The translations under genes and the position numbers were made by a program. From NCBI GenBank assembly GCA_039545295.1, contig BCIK01000011.1:582254-646253 (forward strand): a DNA stretch of 64,000 nt, given 5' to 3'. Of this stretch, positions 23,704 to 37,066 are shown one piece after another. Within the stretch, counting starts at the first letter, position 1. The number at the start of each line of letters is the position of its first letter. The notes under the pieces were generated by a model that worked only from the letters and a program-made list of their open reading frames with translations, ran no database searches and was not told the DNA's origin. The DNA is from Udeniomyces pyricola (lineage: Eukaryota; Basidiomycota; Tremellomycetes; Cystofilobasidiales; Mrakiaceae).

Positions 23704-26071
23704 ATGACCAAGCCTGCCACTCCTGGCACCGTCCTCACTCTGGCCGCGACCGTCCTTCTCGCGCTCGCCTCCTTCTCTACCCCTCTCATCAAGTCACTCT
23801 ACTTCTTCAAAGCTGACCTCACGTCTTCGAGTCTCTCCGGAGAGCTCACCCTCGGTACCCTTGGCTACTGCCTCGTCAAGAGCGGCGTTCAAACCTGCAG
23901 CTCAGCCTCTGTCGGATACGAGCTCAGTTAGTCGTCGCCTTCATCTTCATCTTCCACCTCGTTGTTGCCAAGCTTAGGGGTACAGCCCCAATTAAGTATC
24001 ACGCTGTTCTGCTTCACTGGCTCACCGCCTCGTTCCTCTGCTCCCAATCATCATCTAGATCTCAATAGCCTGCTGGGAGTATCAATTGTTACTATTCCCG
24101 AGGTTGTCGCCAAGTGGATTACCTACGTGCTTGTTCTCCACATCGCTGGTCAGTCCTCGGCCCCCTCCGTCCTCCCACTTCTATCCATACACGGGACCGC
24201 CTGTGTACATTCACTTTTCTCTCTCTTTCTCTCGCACGATCACAGTAACTAGACTGAACTAGATTGTGTCAGAAACTGTTTCATCATCTGATCCATGAAT
24301 TCTCTCGTCGCGTCCCTCAACCTCCCCTCGATTTGAACGACGCGTCTGCGCGTCATCTTGTTTGGTACAGCACTCGGACTCTCTGCCGTGGCACTCGTAC
24401 TCGGTTTGGTTGCTCATGTGCGCGAGTTTGCTATGGCCTGTTTTTCGTCATGTTTTGCCGGTATGGCTGCTGCTGTTGGTGAGTATCCGTCTTTCTCGAT
24501 CCTGACCCATAGCATCCTCTTCAGATGGAGAACAAAGCTGCGACAAGCTTACCGACTCATGCGTGTCTGTGATCGTCTACGTACCTTGCACCCCATTTCT
24601 TATATCCCCATCAGCTCTCATCGCTTTTATCTTTGATATCGTCCTCTTTTTCCTCGCCAAAACTCGCATCAATGCTCTGGACGGCGCCTCGTCCTCTATC
24701 GGCCCGGCCGTCTGGCTCACGCTCGCCGCATGGGTCTGCCTTGTCGTCTCTGGCTGTGCATTCGGAATCGGACGGCGGTGTCTCTCCTCGCGAGGCCCAC
24801 GCGATGCGGATGGCTCGAGGGGATCAAGGATGAAGATGGATCAGGGTTACGCCGAAGAGGCACGAGTCGAGGCTATCCGAGCTGAGGAGGAGAGGAAGGC
24901 AAGGCAGGCGACGGGGAACCGAGGTCTTCCTGGCTTTCAACCGTACGAGACTCAACCTTTAACGGCAACTCATAGACAAGATGAGTATCTGGAAGAGGAC
25001 GAGGATCCAGGACTCGCGCCTGCTTCCGCTTATCAGCCCACAGCACAGCCCTCCCACCCCAACCGGGCCGGATCCGGGGCAAGCAGCTTCGTCCGAGGTG
25101 GATATGGAGCTGGCGTTGGTGCTAACACTGGTGCAGGATATCCGATGGGAGATGTAGTCACTGGAATTGGAATGGGCCGTCCGGGAGGAGTAGGAAGCGA
25201 GGATGGACACAACAACAACCGAGCGGGTTACGGCGCCGGACAGAGAAGTCACCCGTCTGATAGTTACTACGCGACTGGCCAGGCCACTCCTGGGGGCTAT
25301 CCTGCCATACAAGAAGATTCAAGCTGTAAGTGCTAATCGGTGCTCACACTCAAACTGTATCACTGACTATGTATAACATACATCGAAACACTGTCTCTAC
25401 TTCTACAAGACGGCCCTGAACGATATGTTTCCTCTTTGTCCTTTTTTTTTTTCTTCACAGACTACAACAACCAATCTTACTCGGACCCTTACTCTGACCC
25501 TTATGCCTCTCAGCCAACCCAAACTCCTTATCGACAGCAGCCATCGGCCGCTTCGTATCGGTCCAACTCGGCGGATCCTTATTCAAGCCAAGCCCCTTCG
25601 TCCTCTTCGCATTATTCGCAGCCCTCTGCTTCTGCTACCCATCAAGCCTATGCTGACCTTCGAGCACCTATGCAAGCAGGATTTGTCCAACCATCTCAGC
25701 TCCAACAGCCAAACCCTCAACACCTTTCTGCTTACACACAACAGCAGCAGCAGCAGCAACAACAACAACCGCTATATGATGACCATAGCCCATCTCCCGC
25801 ACCGTCGTCTGTGTATGGAGGGTACGCTGCTCGATCGCCGAGCCCAGCCGTCAACGTCGTGACACCAACGCCGACACGTCTCGTTCACCCAGCCGCTCTC
25901 ATGCCTGGTTACGGAACTGGACCTTCGGCTGTGTCAGAACCTCCGGCGTACGAGATGGGTCACGTCGGGGGAGCGTCGGGGAGTAACGGAGGTGGTGGTG
26001 GTGGTTATGATCGTCCTGCCGTCGTGACGTCAAGACCAGAAAAGTCTAGCTACTACCAAGGCGGTCGATGA
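23704..26071 (+). CDS. RIM9: PalI/Rim9-family pH-response membrane protein
   Basis: Five exons: 23704-23926, 24059-24148, 24371-24478, 24615-25325, 25461-26071, giving 580 residues with consistent phases. Four membrane segments are visible: VLTLAATVLLALASFSTPL, KWITYVLVLHIAALGLSAVA, CFAGMAAAVALIAFIFDIVL and VWLTLAAWVCLVVSGCAFGI. The first extracellular loop carries LTLGTLGYC...GVQTC, the claudin-like Gly/Cys pattern of the SUR7/PalI family. Rim9/PalI assists the ambient-pH sensor Rim21/PalH at the plasma membrane upstream of Rim101/PacC processing. After the last helix come about 360 cytoplasmic residues, first charged (EEARVEAIRAEEERK), then Tyr/Gly/Gln-rich with a Q10 run near residue 480 and SYSDPYSDPYAS-type repeats. 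SUR7 proteins usually lack such tails; PalI orthologues of filamentous fungi have them. Confidence 0.85.
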
Positions 26072-27037
26072 TGATGATGGATTTCCGGGAACCCATTGAT
26101 TCCCCTTTGATGCGTCTATCGTGGTCGAGGCCTTCGTCCTCTCTCTCTCTTCCCTGGCTATTTCCCCTCTTACTTTTTCATTGTCATTTTGTATGTTGTT
26201 TAAGCTATCCAGTCATCACCCAATTTTGGTCTTGGGTTTTTTCTCTCCCCCCTTCCCCCCCCGCCTCCCCCGCCGCCTTCATTCATACTTCATTGTATTG
26301 ACCATGCATCGCACTCACCTTATGGACCAGATTTGTACACTTTGTTACAACACAGCCGCTCTGTGATTTCAAGTCGTCTGTTTATATGGTTCCCTTTTCG
26401 ATCATTTTCAACTTCCCCCCCCTCTCTCTTCCCCTTCTTCGATCAGTACGGCTCGGGTCGAACTCCTCCTTTGTTCTTGTTTTCGTTCGTTCTTTCCTTT
26501 CGGATGAATTTTGGTTCACACACGTTGGTATATATTACACATATATATACATGTACTCAGGGACTGGTTTTGAGGGGGGCGTACTAAGATATAAGTGCGT
26601 CGGTGCGGCGAAGGCGCTCTGGAAAGAGTTCATCCTCTAGATGTATAACATCGTCATTAGCCTTGATATATATACATACATGTTTTTTTTTTTCTCTCTC
26701 TCTCGTTTAGATCAAGCGCCATTAACCAATAAAAGAAGAAACAGAACGAAACACCTTCCGATGACCCCCTTCTGCAGCTGCCGCAGTCAGCTTCTATATA
26801 TGTGTATGTATGTATGTATGTATGTATGTATGTGTGCATGTGTGCATGTGTGCATGTAGGGGTTCGTTATCAAGCCATAACCTAACCCTCCCCCTCCCTC
26901 GTTCCAGCTCACTTCGCTTCCTTCACATCTCTTCCCCCCCCCCTTTTTCCCTCCCCCCCCTCCTTCTTCCCTTGTCCTTATCTCCTCAAAACTTGCACAT
27001 CTCATCCCACCCTCCTCCTATCCCTTCACCCCTTTAC
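26072..27037. other. Convergent intergenic region RIM9 / BDP1
   Basis: 966 bp between convergent 3' ends. It holds pyrimidine-rich blocks (about 26130-26300 and 26880-27060), a TATG microsatellite at about 26800-26860, and a poly-C run at 26934-26943. No gene is apparent. Confidence 0.5.
26800..26860. repeat. TATG / TGTGCATG microsatellite
   Basis: About nine TATG units beginning near 26803 grade into three TGTGCA-type units ending near 26857. It lies 3' of RIM9 between convergent genes. Confidence 0.9.
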
Positions 27038-30000
27038 TCACTCCAACTCATCACTCTCCTCCCTCGTCCGGATAATCTCCCCATCATCCCCAATCACACC
27101 CACAATTTCCTCTCCATCCCTCAAATCCGGCCGTTTCCGCTTCGTCGTCGTCGTCGTCGTGCTCTGACTTCCTCGTCTCGCCGCCGCCGCAGAGGAAGAG
27201 GGTCCGTGACCACCACCGGATTGGGAATGGGAAGGGTGGTGGGGGTGGATGGAAGAGGAGGAGGATGGAGTTGGGTGGAGAGGAGGCGCGCGGATCTCGG
27301 GCGGTGGACCGGAGAGGTCGGTTTTGGTCATTCGGGAGTATGTCGCGACGTCTGACAGAGAAAAGGAGAGGGGGAAGGGAGAGAGAGAGGGAGAGAGAGA
27401 AACGAGGGATGAGAAGGAGAGGAGATAGGGAATCAAGAATCAATGATTTGAACTCTTACCAATGGGGACCTTCATCATGAGAGCGTTGGTGACCCGAGCG
27501 GAATCGAGGCGTTCTTCTCGGTTCCACTTGTTCTTGACCATTTTACGCGTCCGACCGGGGAACAAGCGGGCAATCATCTCAAAGTCGGTACCGAATTGGT
27601 TGATGGCCTGGAAAACAGGGAGAGAAACAGGGTGTAAAGGAGTCGGAGGGGGGGGGGGATGTAAAGGGGGAGGATGAAGGATCGAGAACGAACGAAGGAA
27701 GGAAAAAAACGGGAGGACAGTTTAGAGCAAAAGTTATATATAGAGAGAGAGGGAGAGAAAAGAAAATCTGACCTCGTAGAACAAATCCGTTTCTTCTCGA
27801 CTCCACCTTTCGCCTCTCTGGCCCCTCCCCCACGTGTTCTGATTGACAAACCGATCGACATCGCGTTCTTCAACCGCCACGACGCCTCCTCCAGCATTCC
27901 GTTCTTCCTCCGCCTGTCGCCTCAAGTCGACTTCGAGTGAAGCCGCATCGGTGATGATCTGACCATTGACGATACGAGTCTGAACGGCGTGTGACGTCGA
28001 GCGGAGATCCGAGTAATCTTCATGATCGTCGTCGTCCTCGTCGTGAGGGTTAAGATCATTATCGTCGTCATCGCTCTTGTCGTCCATCTCCATCTGATCA
28101 GACCGAGAGAGGGAGGGTCCCGCGATAGAATCCGTTGCAGCCGCCGCCGCCGCCGCCGAAGACTGCTCGACCATAGCATCCAGCTGAGCGGCCGTTCCCA
28201 CTTTCCTTCTATCATCCTTCTTCCCTTCACCACTCCCACCAACCCCTCCTCCTGCCTGATCATTCTCACTCTCGTCCTCGCTATCTTCCTCTTCCTCTTC
28301 ACTTCCTTCTCCGCTTCCCCTCCTCGCCTTCCTCGCCTTCTTCGCCGCTCGTTTCTTCATCCTCTCCCTCGCCAGTTTCCTCGACTCCTTGAGTTCCGCC
28401 GCTTTCCGTTGGATCTCCACGAACCGAGAGCTGATTCTGCCTTGACCGTTATCGTCGCAGATGTCCCGCATCAACACCACCGAAACATCCGGCCCGGGTC
28501 CGACCGTCGCGTTGTGCGTCTCGGCATCGAGGATCTCGGGCGGAGGCGTCGCTTTCTTGCGTTGACGTCGAGGCTTCAGAGGTTTCGCAACGCCATCCGA
28601 GCTCTCATGGCCTCCAACTCTTCCTCCAGCTCCACTGCCCCCCGCCGCTTGATCGTCGTCTTCCGTTCCAGCATCAGCAACAGCAGCGGCGGCAGCATCA
28701 GCAGCCTTCTTCTTCGCAGCGGTGGTCGGGGCTCGTTTGGCGCGCGGTTTAGGAGGAGGAGCGTTGGGGTCTTTGGGTTTCCGAGTGTATTTCCGTTTAA
28801 CAGGTACCTCAGTATCCGGCTGGACTTGCTTGCTAGCTGAACCCGACCCTTCTTCGTCTTCGTCCTCGTCGTCCAAGCCCGACGGCAATGGAGTTGATCC
28901 TCCTTCTTCCTCGTCATCCGAGAGCTCATCGTTGATCATGTTGGCTCGACCTTTGCCCTTACCCTTGGCGGCCCGAGCACGACTGACTCGATTGGTAGTG
29001 AGGGAGGAAACAACAGGAGCAGGAATTGTCGAAGCGGACGGAGCTTTAGCCCGACCCGTTCCATTGCTCTTCTCCCCAGACTCCTCTCCCGTCTCTTCCG
29101 CCTCGGGCGCATTCTCTGCTCCATCACCCTCGTCTTCCTCGCCCGATGATTGAATGATGTTTTTTCTGGGACGGCCACGTTTAGCAGGAGGAGCTTTCGT
29201 GACGCAAGCCTTGGGTGCCGGTCGTTTCCGTCTGACGGGAGGAGGCGATGAGGATTCAGTCGAGCCATGGATGAGGTTCGGAGCGTCGTTATCGTCTTCC
29301 TTGTCGTCTGAAGCAGGCTGAACTCGAGTGGCGGTAGGGTTAGGACCGGCATTGGTGGTGGCTGGGATGGTTGAGCCTCGATGGGCAGGAAGAGAAGAGA
29401 AAGAGGCAGGAGCAGACGTTGTCGTTGGAGTATCAGGAATGAACGAGTGGCTCTGAGAAAGTCGAGAGGCCGGAGCCGGTCGTTGGGTCGGTCGAGGTGT
29501 TGGATGAGGAATAGGAGAGTGACGGGAAGGGACAGTGATGGCGGTAGGGCCTCTTTCTCCTGCTGGTGGTGTTTCTACTGTTCCTACTGCGGTGGAAGGG
29601 AAAGTAACGGCGTGGGCGCTAGTGGTGGTGGAGGTAGTGGCGCCGCTGGCCGAGCGAATTGGAATCGCAGAGGAAGAGGAAGAAGCGAGGACGGGGGGAA
29701 CGCGAGGCGACGCGTAGGAGGCTTGGGAGCTGTTGGTGGCAAAGATTGGAGGGGGAGCTTCTGGGTTGAGGTAAGGGTTGTAAGGTTTGGAGATTGGGAT
29801 CGGTTGAGGGTTGACGAATGTGGGTGGGATAGAGGAAGTGGAGGAAGAAGAAGGCAAGGGCGTATGAGGGGGGATGGGTGTTGGTGCTGGTGCTGGTGCT
29901 GGGCGAGAGGCAGAAGCAGCGACCACTCTAGGAGCGGCACGACCGAGGGTTGGCGCGGTCGGACCGGGTGTGGGGATGGGATTAGGAGCGGAGCTCGATG

Positions 30001-30288
30001 GAGCCGAGGGTGTTTGATTGGTGAGCTTTGGAGCGATGACGGGGGTAGAAGACGAGGAAGGCTGGGATAGAGGTTGAGCCGGTCGAGCAGAGGCAGAAGG
30101 GATGGGCGAGCCTGACTGGGAAGGCGTGAGGGATGGACGGGAGACGCGTGGGCCGGGACGGAACTTGACGCCGGATTTATCTGGTTGGGATGGGGTAGGA
30201 TGGGATGATGAGATGGATGAGAAGCATGAGCATGGGAGGAAGTCTAAATGGAGGGAGTGAGAAAGAAGGACGGACCGATACGGGACAT
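27038..30288 (-). CDS. BDP1: TFIIIB component BDP1 (B'')
   Basis: Four exons (high to low): 30276-30288, 27773-30180, 27460-27607, 27038-27351, giving 960 residues. The first exon encodes only MSRI plus one base and joins to give MSRIDKSGVKFRPGPRVSRPS, the conserved start of fungal Bdp1. A Pro/Ser/Ala-rich region and basic/acidic stretches follow. Then come the conserved core (SVVLMRDICDDNGQGRISSRF, KKRAAKKARKARRG) and the extended SANT/Myb domain at about residues 785-850: WGRGQRGERWSREETDLFYE, AINQFGTDFEMIARLFPGR, TRKMVKNKWNREER. Bdp1 locks TBP-Brf1 onto Pol III promoters and helps open DNA for tRNA and 5S transcription. The gene is head-to-head with KOG1 across 378 bp. Yeast Bdp1 is about 600 residues; the excess here is low-complexity sequence in the N-terminal half. 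Confidence 0.93.
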
Positions 30289-30666
30289 GGTGTGGGTGTG
30301 GGTCGCGTTGATGGTATATTGAGATGATGAGTGGGGATGAGAAATCAAGTGGAATACTGCCTGGTTAATTGAACTGATGATCAGTCAGTCAGTCAGTCGG
30401 CCGCTGGTTAATGGTTGGCTTGGTTTGGGTAATAGTTGAACGTATTAATTGAACATATATATATATGTATATATATAACATTCATACGCGCTCTAGTCAT
30501 TCATCATATTCATACACCAGTCATTCATCATATACATACATACATACATACATACATACACCCATACTCACCACCAACCACCCACCCACCCACCCCCACC
30601 GTACTTGCTCTCCCGTCCTCTGATTCATATCCAATCCTCCACCCAGTCCATGGCCCACAACGAACC
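30289..30666. promoter_or_regulatory. Bidirectional BDP1-KOG1 promoter
   Basis: 378 bp separate the two start codons. The centre (about 30455-30480) is an alternating A/T tract, followed by an ATAC microsatellite at about 30533-30561 and a C-rich KOG1 leader. The AT tract could serve as a nucleosome-free core for both directions; that is inference. Confidence 0.6.
30533..30561. repeat. ATAC microsatellite in BDP1-KOG1 promoter
   Basis: About seven perfect ATAC units lie in the shared promoter, with imperfect CATTCATCATA copies just upstream. Confidence 0.9.
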
Positions 30667-33600
30667 ATGGCCATCTCCCAATACTCCCTCGACGATCCTG
30701 ACCTCTCCGCCCTCGATCTCGTAGACGACGCCGACGAGGACGCTATCGCCTTTGTCCTCCCTCACTGGGCCGGCAAGCGACATACCACCGGTGGTAACCC
30801 GAGGATTGATAATCCCCTCAACAACGGTCAGCTCATTAAAGGTCAGTCTCAGCACTTCCATCATCACGCATACTGCCCGACGACGGCGAATGCCCCCCCC
30901 CCCCGCATCAGGCCAGCCTTCCGCCCGTCCATCTCTACTGTCACATGTCAGACGTCACTTTCTTGTCGACTTCCTTTCACCAATCTCGACTCTCTCGCGT
31001 TCGACCATTTCTACCTTTCTCTTGAGCACTGGCTTTGAAACGATTTGCTTGATGATCAAATTCGAGTCCAAATGGAGACGGTTCACCGTCAACGCGTTCA
31101 ACCTGAGAGGCTTTGAGACTATCGGCCAGGTCGTTCGATCCGATTCCCCGTCAGACGACACCCCGTCAGATAGCATCGCGACTGACCGTCTCTTGATCGT
31201 TCGACCTGTTGGCTTCCCTCCCCGCTCCTGTCTATCTACCAGCCGACTGGAGACTGAAGTCACGACTCAAGACCCATGCGGCTGCCCTCGTCATCTGCCT
31301 CAACATCGCCGTCGACCCGCCAGACGTCGTCAAGACTAAACCCTGCGCTCGGCTCGAATGCTGGGTCGATCCAGGTACTCTACGAGCGGACAAGGCCTGT
31401 ACGTATATCAGATCATCATGAGCCTACACTCATGTATTTCTCGGAGCTGATCATCCCGGTTTCATGATCTCGCTGGCTTCGCAGTGGACGAGATTGGCAA
31501 GAACCTGCAACGTCAATTTGAAACCATTTCTCAAAAGGTCCGATATAAGCTGGTACGCAAGCTCGACATGTAAAACCCCCCATCTCTTGATTGACCGATG
31601 ATCGGAGAGCTAATAAAGAATCGACTTATCCTTCCCTTGTCGGATCAGTACCTCGACCCGGCGTTCGAGGACACCAAAAAGCTTTGTACCACCCTCCGCA
31701 AGGGGGCCAAAGACGAGCGCGTTCTCTTCTACTACAACGGGCACGGCGTGAGTGATCTCATATGCTGTTCAACCTTGATGACCGATTCCTAGGCATGTTG
31801 CATGACTTGATGGCTGACGCTTGAGCTCTCACAGGTGCCCGCACCGACGGCGAGCGGCGAGATTTGGGTCTTCAACAAGAACTATACGCAGTACATTCCT
31901 GTGTCGCTCTATGATCTGCAAGAATGGCTGGGCAGGTAAGTGGTCATTTCCGATCGTCGTACAAGGCCTAGAAGTGGACCTTTGAACGAAACTCAAACTG
32001 CACGGCCTTCCCTATGATACAGCCCGTGTATTTTCATCTGGGATTGCTCGGCAGCAGGTCACATCGTCAACAACTTTAATCGTTGGGCTGAACGACGCGA
32101 CACCGAAGCTGCCTCGAAAGAGGGTACCAACGCTCCTGCCAACTCGCCTAGCGGCCAAGAGACCCCGCCAATACCTTCGCGAACGCCCATGCGACATTGC
32201 ATCCAACTCGCCGCTTGCGGTCCCAACGAGACCCTTCCCATGACGCCTGAGCTGCCAGCAGATCTTTTCACCTCGTGTTTGACAAGTCCCATTGAGATGG
32301 CTCTTCGATACTACGCTCTACAGGACCCGCTCAAAGTCAAGCGAAATGGTGGAGGTGCCGAATCTTTGCCCCGAGCTAAGGTGACGATTGACATGGTGGC
32401 CAAGATCCCTGGTGAACTCAAGGACCGTCGGACGCCCCTGGGTGAGCTCAACTGGATCTTCACTTCGGTCACCGATACAATCGCCTGGCTTGTGCTCCCT
32501 CGAGACCTCTTTCGGCGGCTCTTCCGACACGATCTGCTCGTTGCCGCCCTCTTTCGAAACTTTTTACTCGCCGAACGCATCATGCGATCTTACAACTGCA
32601 CCCCACGATCCGAACCCCCCCTTCCGTCGACCCACAACCACCCGCTCTGGGACTCGTGGGACGCGACCGTTGAGGCTTGCCTCAACCAGCTTCCAAACCT
32701 TATCCGAGCCGACGCTTCTGCTCGAGATCCAACCCTTCCTCCGTTCGAGTACAAATACGTTCCCTCCAACTTCTATGTCGAGCACCTTACCGCACTTGAC
32801 GTCTGGCTCAACTCATCCGGTGTGGTCTCACGTCCACTCTCGATTGCCGGTCAAACGCCACCCGCCCTCTCGCTCGTTCACTCAGAGCGTCAACCACCAG
32901 CCCAGCTACCCATCGTTCTCCAGGTCTTGCTCTCGCAAGCACATCGACTCCGAGCGCTCATCTTGCTTTCCAAGTTCGTCGACCTTGGCTCGTGGGCGGT
33001 CCTCGAGGCGCTCGACATTGGTGTCTTCCCTTACGTCTCGAGACTGCTCCAGTCGCCGGCGATGGAACTTCGGCCGGTCCTCATCTTCATCTGGTCCCGG
33101 ATCCTTGCCGTCGACAGGTCGTGTCAGGTCGACCTCCTCAAGGACAATGGATTCCACTACTTTGCCTCAATTCTCTCTCCTTATACCCACGCCGCTACCC
33201 CGCTCATGATACCCAACGCGTCCGAGCACCGAGCCATGTGTGCTTTCATCCTCGCCGTCTTCTGCCGTGATTTCCGAGCTGGTCAGCAAGCTTGTCTCGC
33301 GTCCGACGTCTTTGCAAGCTGCCTGCTGCGTATGAAGGACGACGACTACCTTTTGCGCCAGTGGGGTCCCCTTTGTATCGCCCAACTGTGGGATGCCAAC
33401 GACGAAGCCAAGGCGATTGGACTCCAGCTTGGAGCTCCGAACGCATTGTGCGAGATGCTCAGGGACAATTCGGTCGAGGTCCGAGCTGCCGTCCTTTATG
33501 CGCTGGGCACCTTCTTTGGCGCCTCGGGCTCGTCCAACCCGGACGCCAAGGGTGGTGGTGGATCGGGCGTTCAGCTGACCCGCACCGAGCGCGACCAGCT

Positions 33601-36600
33601 TCGGACCGAAATCGGCATAGCGACCTCGGCAGTTCTCGCGACTAACGGCGATGCCAGCCCCATGGTTCGCAAAGAACTCATCATCATGCTCAGTGCGATC
33701 GTCCGCGAATGGAGGGGCTGGTTTGTGTCGGCGGCGTGGGTCTACTGGGAGAACGAAAACTGCCGGGGAGGTGGCTGGGATGAGCGAGGGTCCAAAGGTT
33801 ACGTTGTGGAGGCGCTTCGCGAGTGGTCGACATTCCCGCGTGAAGATCAGGTTGAGGGCCAAATTGAGGAGGACCAGATGATTCTGTCAAGCTGCAATAC
33901 CATCTTCACGTCTCTGCTCGAAATGTCGGTGGATCCTTACTCTGAAGTTGCCACTCTTGCTTGCACTGTTGTCGACTACATCACCGCCCTCCTCCTGGAT
34001 TCGGCCTTCATGTGTGCGAAGAATTCGTCTGTCCGACTGTCCCAGTTCATCGTGTCGACGGCTAGCTCGTCCCCCCGTCAACCTCGATCACGCCCCCAAT
34101 CGGCTTTAGCCACTTCGACCAACCTAAGCGGTCCCGTGACCTCTCCCGAATCTGCTTTCCCTTTCCCCTCCTCCAACTTTCCCCCGGCCCTCGCAAGGGT
34201 TCAAACTACGCTTGCTCCATCCTTATCGCCCTCGGCCGCTCCTTCAAGGCCGGGGGCTAATGGCAAACCTGCATCTTCCGGGGTCAATCTCAAGCGATCT
34301 CATTCATTTGCCGCCCGTATTATGAACCTCACTGGCCTCGCACCCCCATCGTCGGAACCTTCATCGCCGGCTGAAGATTTGGAACCGCACCCTCCTCAAT
34401 CGCCGTTTGGTACTGCTCACTACCAAGCGCCCTACGCTCTCGGACGATCCTCAACTAACGTCGATCTCCCATCTGTGGCCGTCTCATCCCGACCCTCGAC
34501 GCCAGGCTCTGCCTCAATTCACTCGTCGTTCCTCAAGCCGTTGACATCAACCGCTCTGACGACGACAACGACAGCGTCCGACAACGAGTCGACCGAAAAC
34601 ATCTATCCGCCCTGCACCGCGGCTGAGGTCATCTACGCTCTGGCGGAAGAAGACATGGAGCGGCTTATGATCCGAAGATGGGCAGGATCTGAAGCGGGTA
34701 ATGTTCCAAATGGAACTCAAGGCAGGACCAACGATCTTGGGATCGGCCATGTCGCGAGAGAGGTCAGAGACGACGTCTTGCCACTTAAGAGTCGATTCTT
34801 TGATTGGAGTTGCGAGTACTATACTGAACCGCAAATGAGGGTGAGTTGAGGTGTCTCCTTTTCTTGGCTTTAAAGTGGTGGTAGGAACCCTTTGCTAATA
34901 TACAATTATACACTTTCCCCATCTCTCTTCCCTCCCCTCCCTCCTTTCCTTCTACCTTGCTCTCCACCCTACATTGACTTCTAAAACCTCAGCAATCTGA
35001 GGCGGACGAGCCAGGGAGCGTCAAGTATAACGAGCAGCTGTGGCGTCGGGAGCGAAACGAGGAGCTCGAACGGCAAGCCATCATCTCGGTCGATCAAGTT
35101 GCAGCAGATGTCCTCGTCAACGGCGGTAAATCGAGTACGTTTCTCTCCCATCGATCTGTTTCGTCACCCGGTACACGATGTGTAGACTGATACTATCGAT
35201 TGTCCTTTGCTCTTTCGCAATATCCTTGGGTTTGCCCAGCGAGTCACCCATGGACGCATGCTAGAGAAGGGTCTGAGATCCAATGCGAATCGTGGCCGAT
35301 GAAGATGTCATTCCATTCGTTTGAGAATCATCTTGCGGTTTCGGATGAGCATGATGCCATCTGGTGGGTTATGTTTCGTTTGCTTCTGCACCTTATCTGC
35401 CTTACTTTCGGCGATCCTTGGATGGATTTTAATCGCGCCCTTTTCTGTTTCATCTTGCAGTATCCACGATTGGAAAGAGGGTACGAGACTCAATCGCTTC
35501 AAGAACGACACTCACTCGGGAACCATCACGAGCATGTACTTCATCAACGAGGTCTCACAAGCGCTTCTCCTCACGGCATCAAGTAAGTTTTATCGCGGAA
35601 TCTTCCTTTCTAAAAATAAAATAAGATAAAAAATAAAATAAAACAAAAATCATCACGTTCAATCTTGGACACCAACTAAACAGGTCTGGTTCGTCTTCCC
35701 TTTTTACTCTTCAGGTGAAGGCAACGTCCGTCTATTCCGCAACTACGAGACACCAGGCGGGCTCGAAGTTGCTTCTGCCTTCCGAGCGGTGACCTCAACC
35801 CTGACGTCGTCTCACTCGAGCGGTATCGTCACAGCCTGGGATCAACTTGGAGGTCATCTTTATGTCGGTGGAGACACGGATTACGTCCGCATCTGGGACG
35901 CTCATCGCGAACTGTTTCACGCTGTGAGTGTGACGATCAACACCCAGTGGGGGTCATGTTGATCCCAGGGTCTCGTCTTGCTCGAGCCTTCCTGTTACCT
36001 AACACTCCTCCCTTGACTCTCTGATCTTTCATATAGGATATCCCGACGCAAGCCGATAGTTGTGTCACCTCGCTCTCGGCCGAATGGGAGGAGGGTGCGA
36101 CGTTCGTTGCTGGCTTTGGTGATGGATCGGTCCGACTCTACGACAAGCGATGCAACATTGAAGAGTCGCTCGTTCGAACGTACCGTAAACACCGTACGTG
36201 GGTTCACGACGTCAAGCTTCAGCAGGGAGGCCACGTCATGGTGTCTGGCAGGTACGTGGTCGTCTTTTGGGGTTTTTTTTTTTTTTGTTCCTCCTTTTGA
36301 AAGCACTTTTGTCATGTCTTCTAGGCCCTTGTCTCAATCTTGTCATCGTGGTGTTGATTGATGCTACTCTCTCTCGCATTTGTAGTCTTGATGGAGAAGG
36401 TTGTGTTTGGGATTTCAGGACGACGACCGAGCCAGTTTCAGAACTCGTCTTGCAACCGCATGGTCTTTCGGCGCTCGCGACGCATACATCTGCTCCGTTC
36501 ACAGCATCGTACGTTCGAATTTGCAAGCCTTTCCTCTCTCTCTCTCTCCCTTCTTGTCCCTTTCTCATGATTCCAAACTGAATGTGATGTTCGCTTGCTT

Positions 36601-37066
36601 TTACAGGATCTCGGCCCCCATCTCGGCACCCAACACACATCATTACGGTCAACACCCCGCTCCAATTCGATACCAATCCCTCCAACTCCACTTTCTCGGC
36701 ATGCCCACCCCAACGGTGATTACTCAACATCGAATCCCGATCTACTCGGCTGTAGGGACGACGGCGGCTCAGCAGGCAGCGAGGCCGTTTGCGCCTTGGC
36801 TTAATGCACTTGCGTTCCATCCGGTACGAATCTGTTTCTTCAGCAAGGGAAGGGGAGGGAGAGAGGTTTTTACCTCCTTCTTTTTCTTCTCCGTGTTCTG
36901 TTCTTGTTCCAAGTCGGCTCTCCTTGATACTGACATATCTCGTCGCATTCTTTTTTTTTTTGGGTTGTTGTAGAAGGAGATGTTGGTCGGTGTGGGTTCG
37001 GCCGATTCGACGATCCGACTCTATTCACCCGCCCTCGAAAAAGGCCCTTGGGTTGCTGCTGCTTGA
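30667..37066 (+). CDS. KOG1: KOG1/Mip1/raptor, TORC1 subunit
   Basis: Fourteen exons: 30667-30841, 31243-31398, 31485-31552, 31649-31747, 31835-31935, 32023-34840, 34993-35134, 35240-35363, 35461-35582, 35715-35923, 36037-36251, 36386-36508, 36607-36823, 36974-37066; 1553 residues, all phases agree. The raptor N-terminal caspase-like domain shows [47 protein letters not shown] (GHG at about 164-166), [19 protein letters not shown] and [18 protein letters not shown] (Cys about 208). HEAT/armadillo-like helices follow ([33 protein letters not shown]), then a Ser/Pro-rich linker. Seven-bladed WD40 elements are spread over exons 7-14 ([34 protein letters not shown]). Kog1 binds TORC1 substrates carrying TOS motifs and couples nutrients to growth. 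Intron 1 is unusually long (401 nt) and contains a poly-C run. Confidence 0.95.

Noticed and set aside
28022..28840. 272-codon open frame on the + strand
   Set aside because: It is a shadow of the BDP1 second exon, which has clear family motifs on the other strand.
33167..33862. 231-codon open frame on the minus strand
   Set aside because: It lies entirely inside the large KOG1 exon and reads no recognisable family.
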